The notes: generated by a model not told the origin, from the sequence alone. Positions 1-9,270 are shown, numbered from the stretch's first letter. The stretch is 61,411 nucleotides of DNA from SIG587 sp045649505 (GCA_045649505.1 JAZRQA010000020.1:1-61411), one strand, 5' to 3'. A program made the numbers and translations.

Positions 1-705
1 TTGGCGGCTCAGCCCGTCACCCTCGGCACCAAGGAACAGCGCAAGTTTTTCAGTGCTGCTTAAAACAGGGTGGTCAACCGATATACTGTCATTTTCAAGT
101 GCCATCGCGGCAGTCACAAAACCTTTTGATTTAAGATATTCTACCGCGTTTTGCGGCATGGGGAAGAGGTCTTTATCAAAAAATGCCCAGGGGATTTGAA
201 AAACACTGCCCATACTCACCCTGACGGTGCGGCGGTTAAGCGGCTCGCTGCAGTTGTGATAAAGTAAAACCGCGTCAAAGCCTAAAGCGGCGGCATTTCT
301 GAACACCGAGCCAACATTGGCCCCGTCACTAAGCCCTTCAAGCACCGCAACACGCCTTGCATTTATAAGCGCCGCATCAAGGCTTAAGGGCGCAGGGCGG
401 CGCATTGCGCAAAGCACACCTCGGGTCAGTTCGAAGCCTGTGAGGGCGCAAAGCACCTCACGTGGCGCAGTGTAAACAGGCACATCGCCACAGCGGGCAA
501 TAAGGTCTTTCCCTATGCCCTCAATCTGCCGTTGCTCCATAAGAAAGCTTAATGGTTTTAACCCCTTTTTAAGGGCAATATCTATAACCTTAACACTTTC
601 GGCAATAAAAAGGTTTTCATTTCTCTTTAACTGAGCCTCGGTCAGGCGAGTGTAGACCGCAAGCTCAGGGGAGTTAATATCGGTAATTGAAATTATATTT
701 GACAT
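1..705 (-). CDS. TrmH/SpoU-family RNA 2'-O-methyltransferase (partial)
   Basis: This gene is cut by the left window edge, so 235 codons of the N-terminal and middle part are seen and the stop is missing. The protein opens MSNIISITDINSPELAVY. Residues 30-90 look like the SpoU substrate-binding domain. The SPOUT knot follows, with VLEGLSDGANVGSVFRNAAA (motif 1) and ALFLGAEGDGLS (motif 2) near the cut. The family transfers methyl groups from S-adenosylmethionine to ribose 2'-OH of rRNA or tRNA, in the cytoplasm. The start at 705 has GAGGGG upstream and a good promoter at 748-776. The exact target (23S G2251, tRNA or another) cannot be told from this part. Confidence 0.9.
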   Translation of the reverse strand, partial: MSNIISITDINSPELAVYTRLTEAQLKRNENLFIAESVKVIDIALKKGLKPLSFLMEQRQIEGIGKDLIARCGDVPVYTAPREVLCALTGFELTRGVLCAMRRPAPLSLDAALINARRVAVLEGLSDGANVGSVFRNAAALGFDAVLLYHNCSEPLNRRTVRVSMGSVFQIPWAFFDKDLFPMPQNAVEYLKSKGFVTAAMALENDSISVDHPVLSSTEKLALFLGAEGDGLSRQ

Positions 706-747
706 TGCATCCCCTCAAAATCAGATTAGCAGTATTTGTGCACATTT

Positions 748-776
748 ATTATAGCATATCTTTTTAACAAGCACAA
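748..776 (-). promoter_or_regulatory. Sigma-A promoter for the RNA methyltransferase gene
   Basis: On the minus strand there is TTGTGC, a 17-bp spacer, then TATAAT preceded by TGC (extended -10). It would start transcription about 35 bases before the ATG at 705. Confidence 0.6.
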
Positions 777-927
777 TATCGCTTTTTGGCAAAGATATCT
801 TCGCAGTGACGATGAAAATTTGCTATAGGAGCAACACTCTTTTTATCAGGAACAAACCTCGACTGCAACAGTTAAGAAGTTTATATACAAAAATTTTAGA
901 ATAAATTCAAAAAAAGTTAAAAAAGTA

Positions 928-956
928 TTGAAGAAACGAAGAAATTTTAATATAAT
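928..956 (+). promoter_or_regulatory. Sigma-A promoter for the GH2 gene
   Basis: TTGAAG, 17-bp spacer, TATAAT. The start point near 963 leaves a short leader holding the ribosome binding site AAAGGAG. It also rules out the upstream in-frame codon at 959 as the translation start, because that codon would lie at or before the transcript start. Confidence 0.65.
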
Positions 957-988
957 ATTTGTATATTTCAAGACAAAGGAGAAAGAAT

Positions 989-2683
989 ATGCTGCGCCTC
1001 TTTGACGAATATACGAAAAGAAATATCAAAACCTTAAATGGAGATTGGCAGTTTGCTGCCGACCGTGAAAATAAAGGAGTAACCGAGGGTTGGTTTAAGA
1101 GCTTTCCCGAAAACAGCCGACACATAATTGTGCCGGGTAGCTGGAATACCCAGTTTGTAGATATGTTTGACTACAGGGGCCATGGCTGGCTCAAGCGCAC
1201 CTTTAACTGTGAGGAGTGTTTTTTACTTCTTGAGTTTGAAGCCGTTTCGGGACAGACCGATGTATGGCTTGACGGCGAGCCCTTAGGCTCTCACTACGGC
1301 GGATGGACCGCCTTTAGCTTTAAGAAATTCGTGGAGGCAGGGGAGCATACCTTAGTTGTGTGCACCGAGCCTAACGGTAACAATCTTAATACCATACCCC
1401 TTGCCAAAAAGGATTGGTATAACTACGGCGGTATAATGCGTCCCGTTACCGCTACACAACTAAAAACCCCGTTTATAAGTGATTTACAAATTTCCTATGA
1501 CCTTGACCTTGATAAAAGACGGGCGGATATCTGCTGTGAGGTCGAAATAGAAAATCCCTTTAAGGGCGAATATTGTACTCCGATCACCTTGATGTTTGAC
1601 GGCAACAAAGTTGCTGCGGAGAAGTTGACCGTAAACGAAAAGGGCAGCGTTACTTTAAAGGCAAGCGTAAAGGACCTTAAGCTTTGGGATATCGGAGAGG
1701 GTAACCTTTATGACATTACCGTAATCACCGATGATGACGATAGGAACGAGCGCATCGGTTTTAGAAAAATCGAGGCAAAAAACCGCGAGATATTTTTAAA
1801 TGGAAAATCAATATTTCTGCACGGTGTCAACCGTCACGAGGAGCATCCTGATTGGGGCTTCGCTGTGCCGCCTCAGATAAATAACAGAGATATAGACATT
1901 ATAAAAGAACTTAACTGCAACAGCGTTCGCGGCTCACATTACCCCAATTCACATATCTTCCTCGATGAACTTGACCGCCAGGGCATTCTTTTCTGGAGTG
2001 AGATACCTATGTGGGGATTTTCTGCCCAGTGTCTTGCTGACCCGATTACAAATGAGCGCGCCGAGGTTATGATAACCGAAATGATAAATCAGTACCGCGC
2101 CCATGCCAGTATTGTTATTTGGGGTATGCACAACGAGGTAAACACATCCTCGCCCGAGGGCTATGAAATATCAAAGAAGCTCTACGCGCTTATGAAGAAG
2201 CTTGACAGCAGCCGCCTTATTACCTATGCATCAAACCAAATTGAAAACGATATTTCCTTTGAGTTTTGTGATGTTATCTGCATAAATCAATACATAGGCT
2301 GGTATGACGGAAGTCTTTGCGAGTGGAAGGATTTCATTAAAGGTCTGCGCGTTATGGCGGTGGAAAAGGGTGTAGGCGATAAGCCTATAATTATGTCGGA
2401 GTTTGGTTGCGGCGCGATATACGGATATAACAGCTTCCGTAACGACCACTGGACTATGAGCTATCAGTCCGAATTCCTTGAAACAGTAATTAAGGAATGT
2501 ATTGCCGAGGAGGGCGTTTGCGGCACCCTTATCTGGCAGTTTACCGATATTGCTTCAAGACACGGGCTAAACCGCGCAAGAGGATATAACAATAAAGGAT
2601 TGCTTGATGAATACCGCAGACCTAAAACCTCGTTTTTTACCGTGCGTAAATTATATGAAGAAATTAAGAATAGTAAAAAATAG
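989..2683 (+). CDS. Glycoside hydrolase family 2, probable beta-glucuronidase
   Basis: A 564-residue GH2 enzyme in the usual order: sugar-binding jelly roll (about 1-170), immunoglobulin-like domain (170-265) and TIM barrel (265-564). The acid/base Glu is E383 in WGMHNEV and the nucleophile is E471 in IIMSEFG. Near the C-terminus YNNKG supplies N534-x-K536, the N-x-K pair that in bacterial beta-glucuronidases contacts the glucuronate carboxylate; beta-galactosidases lack it. There is no signal peptide, so it acts in the cytoplasm on imported glucuronides. It stands alone between its promoter and a terminator, with no adjacent glucuronide transporter or regulator. Start chosen at 989 for AAAGGAG seven bases upstream. 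Beta-galactosidase is the main alternative. Confidence 0.88.
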   Translation: MLRLFDEYTKRNIKTLNGDWQFAADRENKGVTEGWFKSFPENSRHIIVPGSWNTQFVDMFDYRGHGWLKRTFNCEECFLLLEFEAVSGQTDVWLDGEPLGSHYGGWTAFSFKKFVEAGEHTLVVCTEPNGNNLNTIPLAKKDWYNYGGIMRPVTATQLKTPFISDLQISYDLDLDKRRADICCEVEIENPFKGEYCTPITLMFDGNKVAAEKLTVNEKGSVTLKASVKDLKLWDIGEGNLYDITVITDDDDRNERIGFRKIEAKNREIFLNGKSIFLHGVNRHEEHPDWGFAVPPQINNRDIDIIKELNCNSVRGSHYPNSHIFLDELDRQGILFWSEIPMWGFSAQCLADPITNERAEVMITEMINQYRAHASIVIWGMHNEVNTSSPEGYEISKKLYALMKKLDSSRLITYASNQIENDISFEFCDVICINQYIGWYDGSLCEWKDFIKGLRVMAVEKGVGDKPIIMSEFGCGAIYGYNSFRNDHWTMSYQSEFLETVIKECIAEEGVCGTLIWQFTDIASRHGLNRARGYNNKGLLDEYRRPKTSFFTVRKLYEEIKNSKK

Positions 2684-2738
2684 CTTTTAATTTTACCTTA
2701 GTAGAAGCTGTTACAAAAAAATATTAAAACTTAAAAAC

Positions 2739-2762
2739 GCCGAAGGTAACTTCGGCATTTTT
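2739..2762 (+). terminator. Rho-independent terminator after the GH2 gene
   Basis: GCCGAAG-GTAA-CTTCGGC hairpin followed by a T-rich run. Confidence 0.85.
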
Positions 2763-2798
2763 AAGGTGCTAATATCAAAAATTTAAGGAGTTATCATA

Positions 2799-4172
2799 AT
2801 GGAAAGAGAAAAATTTTCCTCGCGGCTCGGCTTTATTTTAATTTCCGCGGGCTGTGCTATCGGTCTTGGAAATGTGTGGCGTTTTCCATATATTGTGGGA
2901 GAGTACGGCGGTGCTGCCTTTATTCTTATCTATCTGCTATTTCTTATCATCTTCGGCGTTCCCATTATGACAATGGAATTTGCCGTAGGCAGAGCAAGCT
3001 CAAAAAGCATTATAGATTCCTTCAAGGTTTTAGAGCCTAAAGGAACAAAATGGCATCTGTTCGGCTATTTGGGCGCGGCGGGCAACTACCTGCTTATGAT
3101 GTTTTACACTACCGTAACGGGTTGGATGTTTTACTATTTTATAAAAATGCTTCGGGGCGATTTTACCGCCTCAATGACAAGCGAGCAGGTATCTGCTCAG
3201 TTTAGTCAGATGACTAATAATCCGATTATAGTCGTGGGATTTATGGTGCTTGCAACCGTCATAGGCTTCCTCATCTGTTCCTTAGGTCTTGAAAAGGGTG
3301 TTGAGAAGATAACAAAGGTGCTTATGTTAGTGCTTCTTGCTATAATTTCAGTGTTGGCTGTTCGTGCTGTAACGCTTGATGGTGCTACACAGGGTATTAA
3401 ATATTATCTCGTCCCCGATTTTGGTAAAATGGTAGAGAAGGGAATAGGTGAAGTGATATTTGCCGCATTGGGACAGGCATTTTTTACCCTTTCAATAGGA
3501 ATGGGTTCAATGGCAATCTTCGGTAGCTATATCAGTAAGGACCGCCGACTTGTGGGCGAGGTCATATCTATTGCCTCACTTGATACCTTTGTAGCCTTTA
3601 TGGCGGGACTGATAATAATTCCTTCCTGCTTTGCCTTCGGTGTTGATCCGGGTGCAGGTCCGGGACTTATCTTCCAAACACTGCCTAATGTGTTTAAGGA
3701 GATGCCCGGCGGAAATATTTGGGGCGCGCTGTTTTTCCTATTTATGATATTTGCTGCGGTTTCAACCCTCATTGCCGTGTTCGAAAATATTATCGCCTTT
3801 GCAATGGATGCGCTGGGTTGGTCCCGTAAGAAGGCATGCCTTATAAACTGTATTGCGATAATCCTTCTTTCGCTGCCTTGTGCTCTGGGCTTTAATTTGC
3901 TCTCAGACTTTACTCCCTTCGGTGCAGGCACTAATGTACTCGACCTTGAGGATTTTATAATTAGTAATAATATTTTGCCGCTTGGCTCCCTTATCTATGT
4001 GCTTTTCTGCACCTATAATAAAAAGGGTTGGGGCTGGGCAGGCTTCCTTGAGGAGGCTAATACAGGAAAGGGCATAAAGTTCCCTAAAGCACTTAAGGTT
4101 TACGCAAAATACATTCTTCCTGTTATTCTCTTTGCATTCTGGATAATTGGAATTATTAACTTCTTTAAATAA
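2799..4172 (+). CDS. Neurotransmitter:sodium symporter (NSS/SNF) family transporter
   Basis: A 457-residue membrane protein of about 11-12 helices. The first helix has the family signature GLGNVWRFPYIVGEYGG, where the unwound part of TM1 binds sodium and substrate. Bacterial members (LeuT, MhsT, TnaT) import amino acids with Na+; the substrate here cannot be told. AAGGAG lies nine bases before the ATG. No separate promoter is obvious between the upstream terminator and this gene. A shared hairpin at 4178-4217 closes it. Length is typical of the shorter prokaryotic subgroup. The sodium gradient it uses could be maintained by the Rnf complex encoded at 12.7-17.6 kb, which is inference. Confidence 0.93.
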   Translation: MEREKFSSRLGFILISAGCAIGLGNVWRFPYIVGEYGGAAFILIYLLFLIIFGVPIMTMEFAVGRASSKSIIDSFKVLEPKGTKWHLFGYLGAAGNYLLMMFYTTVTGWMFYYFIKMLRGDFTASMTSEQVSAQFSQMTNNPIIVVGFMVLATVIGFLICSLGLEKGVEKITKVLMLVLLAIISVLAVRAVTLDGATQGIKYYLVPDFGKMVEKGIGEVIFAALGQAFFTLSIGMGSMAIFGSYISKDRRLVGEVISIASLDTFVAFMAGLIIIPSCFAFGVDPGAGPGLIFQTLPNVFKEMPGGNIWGALFFLFMIFAAVSTLIAVFENIIAFAMDALGWSRKKACLINCIAIILLSLPCALGFNLLSDFTPFGAGTNVLDLEDFIISNNILPLGSLIYVLFCTYNKKGWGWAGFLEEANTGKGIKFPKALKVYAKYILPVILFAFWIIGIINFFK

Positions 4173-4177
4173 AAAAC

Positions 4178-4217
4178 ATTCCCGATGATTTAAAAAATCA
4201 TCGGGAATATTTTTTTA
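4178..4217. terminator. Bidirectional terminator between the symporter and ThuA genes
   Basis: Thirteen-base arms (ATTCCCGATGATT and its complement) with T7 on the plus side and an A-run on the other side, so it can end both convergent transcripts. Confidence 0.88.
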
Positions 4218-4239
4218 TCTACATTTGAATTAAAGGACT

Positions 4240-4965
4240 TTATTTATCTTCCTCACCGGGTTTTTTCACCATAGGACAAAGAAGCTCAGGCACCCTGTAG
4301 GTGGGTTTTGCCCAATATACCGCGTTGCGGATGATTTTCTGCACATTTTCGTTATAGAAAATCGGGAAAGTCTCGTGACCGGGCTGGAAGTAGAATATCT
4401 TACCGTTTCCTCTGTGGAATGTGCATCCTGAACGGAAAACCTCGCCACCTGAGTACCAACCGATAAACACAACCTCGTCGGGCTCAGGAATTCCAAAGGG
4501 CTCACCATAGGCCTCAACATTCTCAAGCTCAAAATATCTTCCAATTCCCTGTGCAATGGGGTGCGCAGGCGCCGTTACCCATATGCGCTCCATATCATCA
4601 CTTTCACGCCATGTCAGGTTACAGCTTGTACCCATAAGCATTTTAAATACCTTGGAGTGGTGACCGCTATGCAAAACAATAAGTCCCATACCCTTAAGCA
4701 CTGCATCCCTTACCTTTTCGGCAATTTCATCGGGTACATCGGTATGTCTGATGTGTCCCCACCAAAGCATAACATCAGTGTTGGCAAGAAGTTCATCAGT
4801 TATACCGCAGTCAGGGTCATCAAGGATAGCTGTGCGGATATTTAATTTCTCATCAGTTCCTAAAAAATCGGCAATAGCACTGTGTATACCCTTTGGGTAT
4901 AGCTCCTTGCAGGCGTCATCTTCCTTTTCGTGCAAAAATTCATTCCATATTGTTACATTTATCAT
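4240..4965 (-). CDS. ThuA-like domain protein
   Basis: A 241-residue soluble protein starting MINVTIWNEFLHEK. The ThuA fold, related to class I glutamine amidotransferases, is shown by LIVLHSGHHSKVF around residue 110, the aromatic run MLWWGH, and a C-terminal PGHETFPIFYNENVQ segment. It lacks the Cys-His-Glu triad of true amidotransferases. Family members sit in sugar-use gene sets and are often near oxidoreductases. The biochemical role is poorly known, and no sugar operon is present here. The start at 4965 is chosen for GGGTGTG just upstream; an upstream in-frame codon at 5025 would lie outside the transcript from the promoter at 4997-5025. Confidence 0.85.
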   Translation of the reverse strand: MINVTIWNEFLHEKEDDACKELYPKGIHSAIADFLGTDEKLNIRTAILDDPDCGITDELLANTDVMLWWGHIRHTDVPDEIAEKVRDAVLKGMGLIVLHSGHHSKVFKMLMGTSCNLTWRESDDMERIWVTAPAHPIAQGIGRYFELENVEAYGEPFGIPEPDEVVFIGWYSGGEVFRSGCTFHRGNGKIFYFQPGHETFPIFYNENVQKIIRNAVYWAKPTYRVPELLCPMVKKPGEEDK

Positions 4966-4996
4966 TTTTATCACACCCAAAAATACATATGAGAAC

Positions 4997-5025
4997 ATTA
5001 TATATATAACCGCCGTAATAGTCAA
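4997..5025 (-). promoter_or_regulatory. Sigma-A promoter for the ThuA-like gene
   Basis: Minus strand TTGACT, 17-bp spacer, TATAAT. It runs back to back with the trkA promoter. Confidence 0.75.
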
Positions 5026-5032
5026 GTGCCTA

Positions 5033-5061
5033 TTGAAATATTTGAAAAAAAGTGGTAAAAT
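5033..5061 (+). promoter_or_regulatory. Sigma-A promoter for trkA-trkH
   Basis: TTGAAA, 17-bp spacer, TAAAAT; start point near 5068. Confidence 0.7.
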
Positions 5062-5094
5062 AACATTATATATACAATGAGAGGAAGCGCTCTT

Positions 5095-6459
5095 ATGAAA
5101 ATTGTAGTTGCAGGATGCGGCAAAATAGGTGTTTCAATACTTAAAAATCTTGTATCAGAGGGTCATGATATTATAGCCCTTGATAAAGATCCTGCCGTTA
5201 TTGAGGAGCTAACGAATTTATACGATGTTATGGGTGTGTGCGGAAACTCTGCGGATCCCGATACCCTCAGTGAAGCGGGTATAGAGTCGGTACAGCTTTT
5301 TGTTTCGGTTTCGGGGTCTGATGAGATGAATATGCTTTCGTGCTTCTTGGCTAAACGCATGGGAGCGCAGTATACCATTGCCCGTATAAGAAATCCCGAA
5401 TATAATGACCAGAGCCTCGGATTTATTCGTCATGAACTTGATTTATCTTTAACCGTAAATCCGGAGCTTTTAACCGCAATTGAGCTGTTTAATATTCTAA
5501 AATTCCCCTCTGCGGTTAAGGTTGAAAATTTTTCTCGCCGCAATCTTGAAATGGTTGAAATTTTGCTTGATGAAAATACCGAGCTTGACGGTATGCAGAT
5601 ATTTAAAATGCGTGAAAAATACAAGGCGGACTATCTTGTTTGCGCCGTCACCCGCGGTGAAGAAATCTTTATTCCGGCAGGTAATTTCACCTTGAGGGCA
5701 GGGGATAAAATAGGTCTTATTGCTTCCCCCGGTGAAATCACAAAACTGCTTAAAATTCTTGGTGTGCTTCGTAAACAGGCAAGCTCGGTTATGATTTTAG
5801 GCGGTAGCAAAACCGCATATTATCTTGCTAAAATGCTTACCTCCTCGGGAATAGATGTTAAAATAATAGAGCAAAGGGTACAGCGTTGCGAGGAGCTTTG
5901 TGCGCTGCTTCCCAAAGCCGTTATTATACACGGTGACGGTGCTCAGCAGGAGCTTCTTCTTGAAGAGGGGCTTCGCACCCTTGATGCCTTTGTAGCACTT
6001 ACGGGTATGGATGAGGAAAATATGATAATTTCTATGTTTGCCTCAATGCAGAAGGTGCCTAAGGTAATTTGTAAAATAAACCGTCAGGAAATGTGTTCTA
6101 TGGCGGGAAAATTGGGACTTGACTGCATTATAACCCCAAAAGATATAACCTCAAATATTGTTGTTCGTTGTGCCAGAGCGTTGCAAAACTCTATGGGCAG
6201 TAATGTAGAAACCCTTTATAAGATTATGGATGGCAGGGCGGAGGCTCTTGAATTTAATGTCCGTGAGGACTTTACCGCTACAGGTGTTTCACTAAAGGAA
6301 ATGGAGCTTAAGCCGAATATCCTTATAGCAGGTATTATGCGGGGCAGAAAAACAATTATTCCCTCAGGTGATGATTGCATAAGAATAGGGGATAAGGTAA
6401 TAGTTCTTGCCTCAGGTCACCACCTTAATGACCTGTCAGATATTCTTAAACAGAGGTAG
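5095..6459 (+). CDS. trkA: Trk potassium uptake regulator TrkA
   Basis: A 454-residue cytosolic gating ring subunit with two RCK units. The first nucleotide-binding domain opens VVAGCGKIGVSILKNL (GxGxxG-like), and a second starts at about residue 235 (VMILGGSKTAYYLAKML). Each is followed by a TrkA-C domain (about 140-215 and 370-450). It binds NAD(H) or ATP and controls the TrkH pore. The start at 5095 has AGAGGA nine bases upstream, a better fit than the in-frame ATG at 5077. trkH begins four bases after the stop, so the pair is co-transcribed and probably translationally coupled. Confidence 0.95.
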   Translation: MKIVVAGCGKIGVSILKNLVSEGHDIIALDKDPAVIEELTNLYDVMGVCGNSADPDTLSEAGIESVQLFVSVSGSDEMNMLSCFLAKRMGAQYTIARIRNPEYNDQSLGFIRHELDLSLTVNPELLTAIELFNILKFPSAVKVENFSRRNLEMVEILLDENTELDGMQIFKMREKYKADYLVCAVTRGEEIFIPAGNFTLRAGDKIGLIASPGEITKLLKILGVLRKQASSVMILGGSKTAYYLAKMLTSSGIDVKIIEQRVQRCEELCALLPKAVIIHGDGAQQELLLEEGLRTLDAFVALTGMDEENMIISMFASMQKVPKVICKINRQEMCSMAGKLGLDCIITPKDITSNIVVRCARALQNSMGSNVETLYKIMDGRAEALEFNVREDFTATGVSLKEMELKPNILIAGIMRGRKTIIPSGDDCIRIGDKVIVLASGHHLNDLSDILKQR

Positions 6460-6463
6460 CCGT

Positions 6464-7915
6464 ATGAATCGCAGAATGGTTTTTTATATACTCGGCAGGA
6501 TTATAATGTTCGAGGCAGCGTTGCTTCTGCTTCCTGCCGTGGTTGCTTTAATTTATAGTGAAAGCGCCCTGTGGTCATTCCTTATTGCCGCAGGCGTTGC
6601 GCTTGTTCTTAGCTTTCTGCTAACTTTTTCAAGTCGCCCAAGCACGCGGCTTATCTACGCTAAAGAAGGCTTTGTAATAGTTGCACTTGCCTGGATACTT
6701 ATGTCGGCAATAGGTGCACTTCCATTTACAATAAGTGGTGAAATTCCTAATTATATTGACGCCTTTTTTGAAACGGTCAGTGGCTTTACCACAACAGGAG
6801 CTTCAATTCTAACCAATGTTGAGGCAATGTGCAAAAGCGCGCTATTCTGGCGTAGCTTTACCCATTGGCTGGGCGGTATGGGAGTGCTCGTATTTATTAT
6901 GGCGGTTGTGCCTTCACTATGCGATAGGTCTATTCATATTTTGCGTGCCGAGGTTCCCGGTCCCGTTGTTGGCAAGCTTGTGCCTAAGGTGCGCCAGACC
7001 GCGAAAATACTGTACCTTATATATATTGCACTCACCGCTGTTGAAATTATACTATTGCTTTGCGGCGGTATGTCACTTTTTGAAAGCTTACTCCACGCAT
7101 TTGGTACCGCGGGTACCGGCGGCTTCGGCCTTAGAGCTGATAGTATAAGCAGTTATAGCCCTTATATTCAGTGGGTAATTGCAATATTTATGATTATTTT
7201 CGGTGTAAACTTCAACCTGTATTACTTTATTCTTATACGCCGCATCAAAACCGCATTTAAAAGTGCTGAGCTGTGGTGTTACATTGGTATACTGCTGGTC
7301 AGCGCAGGCATTATAACCGCTAATATATATCCTATATACCAAAATATAGGTGACAGTGCCCGTCACTCCGTTTTTCAGGTTGCAACGGTTATGTCCACCA
7401 CAGGCTTTGCGACTGCTGATTTCAATACCTGGCCTATGGTATCAAAAACAATTCTCCTTATTCTGATGTTCTCAGGAGCCTGCGCAGGCTCCACCGCGGG
7501 CGGTCTTAAGATATCCCGAGTTATGATGTTGTTTAAGATGATAAAGCGTGAGTTTTTGCATATGGTGCATCCTCGCGCTGTTGCATCTGTGCGTATGGAG
7601 GGTAAAAAGGTCGACGATGTTACAACCAACAGTGTCGGCATATATTTTGCCTTATATATTGTAATAATTCTTTCGGTTTTTCTGCTTCTTTCTTTTGAGG
7701 CAGGCTTTAATGTTGAGGATAATTTCACCGCGAGCGTGGCTTGCTTTAATAACATCGGTCCTGGTCTTGGCGCCGTTGGCCCAATGGGTGGCTACGCAGG
7801 CTATTCGGGATTTTCAAAGCTTGTACTTTCCTTTGCTATGCTGCTTGGTCGTCTTGAGATATATCCAATTCTCTTCGCCCTTATCCCCTCTACCTGGACT
7901 AGGAAAATAAATTAA
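6464..7915 (+). CDS. trkH: Trk potassium uptake transmembrane protein TrkH
   Basis: A 483-residue membrane protein with the fourfold M1-P-M2 architecture of the Trk/Ktr/HKT family. The four selectivity-filter loops are readable: SGFTTTGAS, GTAGTGGFGL, STTGFATADF and NNIGPGLGAVG. Each carries the glycine that lines the K+ path. It forms the potassium channel/transporter gated by TrkA from the preceding gene. The ATG at 6464 follows AGAGGTAG. The gene ends just before a terminator shared with the convergent thiN gene. Confidence 0.95.
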   Translation: MNRRMVFYILGRIIMFEAALLLLPAVVALIYSESALWSFLIAAGVALVLSFLLTFSSRPSTRLIYAKEGFVIVALAWILMSAIGALPFTISGEIPNYIDAFFETVSGFTTTGASILTNVEAMCKSALFWRSFTHWLGGMGVLVFIMAVVPSLCDRSIHILRAEVPGPVVGKLVPKVRQTAKILYLIYIALTAVEIILLLCGGMSLFESLLHAFGTAGTGGFGLRADSISSYSPYIQWVIAIFMIIFGVNFNLYYFILIRRIKTAFKSAELWCYIGILLVSAGIITANIYPIYQNIGDSARHSVFQVATVMSTTGFATADFNTWPMVSKTILLILMFSGACAGSTAGGLKISRVMMLFKMIKREFLHMVHPRAVASVRMEGKKVDDVTTNSVGIYFALYIVIILSVFLLLSFEAGFNVEDNFTASVACFNNIGPGLGAVGPMGGYAGYSGFSKLVLSFAMLLGRLEIYPILFALIPSTWTRKIN

Positions 7916-7935
7916 ATTTCCTATATAAACTATAT

Positions 7936-7972
7936 AAAAAACCTGATAACAAAAATGTTATCAGGTTTTTTA
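7936..7972. terminator. Bidirectional terminator between trkH and thiN
   Basis: ACCTGATAAC and its complement around an AAAAAT loop, with T6 on the plus side and an A5 run on the left, serving both converging operons. Confidence 0.88.
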
Positions 7973-7974
7973 AT

Positions 7975-8586
7975 TTATAATGTTTGAGTTATTATTAGTA
8001 AATATCCATTTTTAACCGATATGTGTGATTTTTTACCGATAAATTCGTTACTCACCCCAAGGGCATTATCGTTTGTGAGGGTGGCATTATCTAGGGTGTA
8101 TGCGAGTCCCTTTTCGGAAACGCCTGTGCTTTCATCACTTAAGGAAAACACCGAAATGCAACCCGTTTGACTTTCATCAAAACTAATACTGCCGTCCTTT
8201 ATAACCGTAAAGGTCTCGGTATCACCTATAAATACTCCTTTTCCGCCACGTCTTGCAATGGATTTTGCAAGCTGAATGTTGGCAAAGCTATGGTCAAGCC
8301 TACCGCCCACGCCGCCGTAAACAATAAACTCCCGAAATCCCTTTTCAAAGCCAATGTCTACCGCGTGTGCGGTATCGGTATCGTCCTTGCGAATGTTAAG
8401 CTTTTCTATATTGTCACCAGTGGGCATAAACCCCAGCGAGTCAAAATCTCCAACAATAAGGTTTGGATTGATACCGAGCGTTTTAAGTGTTATATAACCT
8501 TTGTCAGCGGCAATAACGAAATCACCCCTTTGGGGAAGAATAGGCATATTATTCACTTCAAGCGCCCCGAAGATAAAGCAACGCAT
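7975..8586 (-). CDS. thiN: Thiamine pyrophosphokinase
   Basis: A 203-residue soluble enzyme that phosphorylates thiamine to thiamine diphosphate with ATP. The N-terminal Rossmann-like domain holds VIAADKG and NLIVGDFDSLG, then IRKDDTDTAHAVDIGFEKG and VYGGVGGRLDHSFANI, the family's Asp-rich active-site motifs. The C-terminal TPP-binding beta domain follows (about 130-203). It begins four bases after thiT ends, so uptake and activation of thiamine form one operon under the TPP riboswitch at 9271-9357. Confidence 0.94.
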   Translation of the reverse strand: MRCFIFGALEVNNMPILPQRGDFVIAADKGYITLKTLGINPNLIVGDFDSLGFMPTGDNIEKLNIRKDDTDTAHAVDIGFEKGFREFIVYGGVGGRLDHSFANIQLAKSIARRGGKGVFIGDTETFTVIKDGSISFDESQTGCISVFSLSDESTGVSEKGLAYTLDNATLTNDNALGVSNEFIGKKSHISVKNGYLLIITQTL

Positions 8587-8590
8587 TTCA

Positions 8591-9136
8591 TCATTCCTTA
8601 ATAAGCTTTTTTATTATGGGTGTTTTAAATAGTAAAACAGAGCCTATTATGGTAAGTATAAGCTCAGGTAGCATATAGCTTCCGTTGTATACAATGGAGT
8701 AAATGTAGGGGTTATTGAATACATCAAATTCGCGGAAAAGCACAAAGCCCGAAACCAAGTGGCTTGCAAAGCGCAGTACACAGGCAAGAACAATGCCCGT
8801 AATAATTCCTATATATCCTTTTTTGCGAAATGCTCCTGAAAAACAAAGCACACCAAAGGCAAGCAGATAGTCGAAAACAATACAGCCTATAAGTATGGTA
8901 GGAGTCAGTCCCCAACCGAACACGCCCCCTACCGCCATTTGAATGGCACCGTAGAGCAGACAAGGAGCAATAGCAGTCTTTACGCCGTACATAATGCCTA
9001 TCATACATACGGGAACCATAGAAAACGCGGTTATACTGCCACCTAAGGGTAACTCATATACCTTTAGGAAGCTTAGCACTGTGGAAAGAGCTATCATAAT
9101 GGCACTTACCGTTAAAATCTGAGTTTTTTGTTTCAT
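8591..9136 (-). CDS. thiT: ECF thiamine transporter S component ThiT
   Basis: A 181-residue protein with six hydrophobic segments, the size of ThiT. Family landmarks are GGSITAFSMVPVCMIG, a CLLYGAIQMAVGG segment, the Arg-rich LRFASHLVSGFV helix, and YNGSYMLPE near the C-terminus. It captures thiamine for a shared EcfAA'T energising module, which is not in this window. A TPP riboswitch with a terminator precedes it, and thiN follows by four bases, fixing the substrate assignment. Confidence 0.94.
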   Translation of the reverse strand: MKQKTQILTVSAIMIALSTVLSFLKVYELPLGGSITAFSMVPVCMIGIMYGVKTAIAPCLLYGAIQMAVGGVFGWGLTPTILIGCIVFDYLLAFGVLCFSGAFRKKGYIGIITGIVLACVLRFASHLVSGFVLFREFDVFNNPYIYSIVYNGSYMLPELILTIIGSVLLFKTPIIKKLIKE

Positions 9137-9225
9137 TTTCTTTTACCTCTTTTTGTTTCAAACAGACTATGTCGACCTAATCTGACAAAAGGGTGGAAAC
9201 ACATCTTTGCTGCCTGAAACCTAAC

Positions 9226-9256
9226 AAAAATGCCGCAGTACAAAATTACTGCGGCA
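9226..9256 (-). terminator. Riboswitch-controlled intrinsic terminator
   Basis: Minus strand TGCCGCAGTA-loop-TACTGCGGCA followed by T5, right after the TPP aptamer. This is the expression platform: with TPP bound, transcription should stop before thiT. Confidence 0.88.
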
Positions 9257-9270
9257 TAAATCGGTAAGAT

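Noticed and set aside
3527..3931. A 134-codon minus-strand frame inside the sodium symporter gene
   Set aside because: It is a shadow of a well-conserved membrane gene, has no ribosome site, and its sequence follows the complement of the symporter codons.
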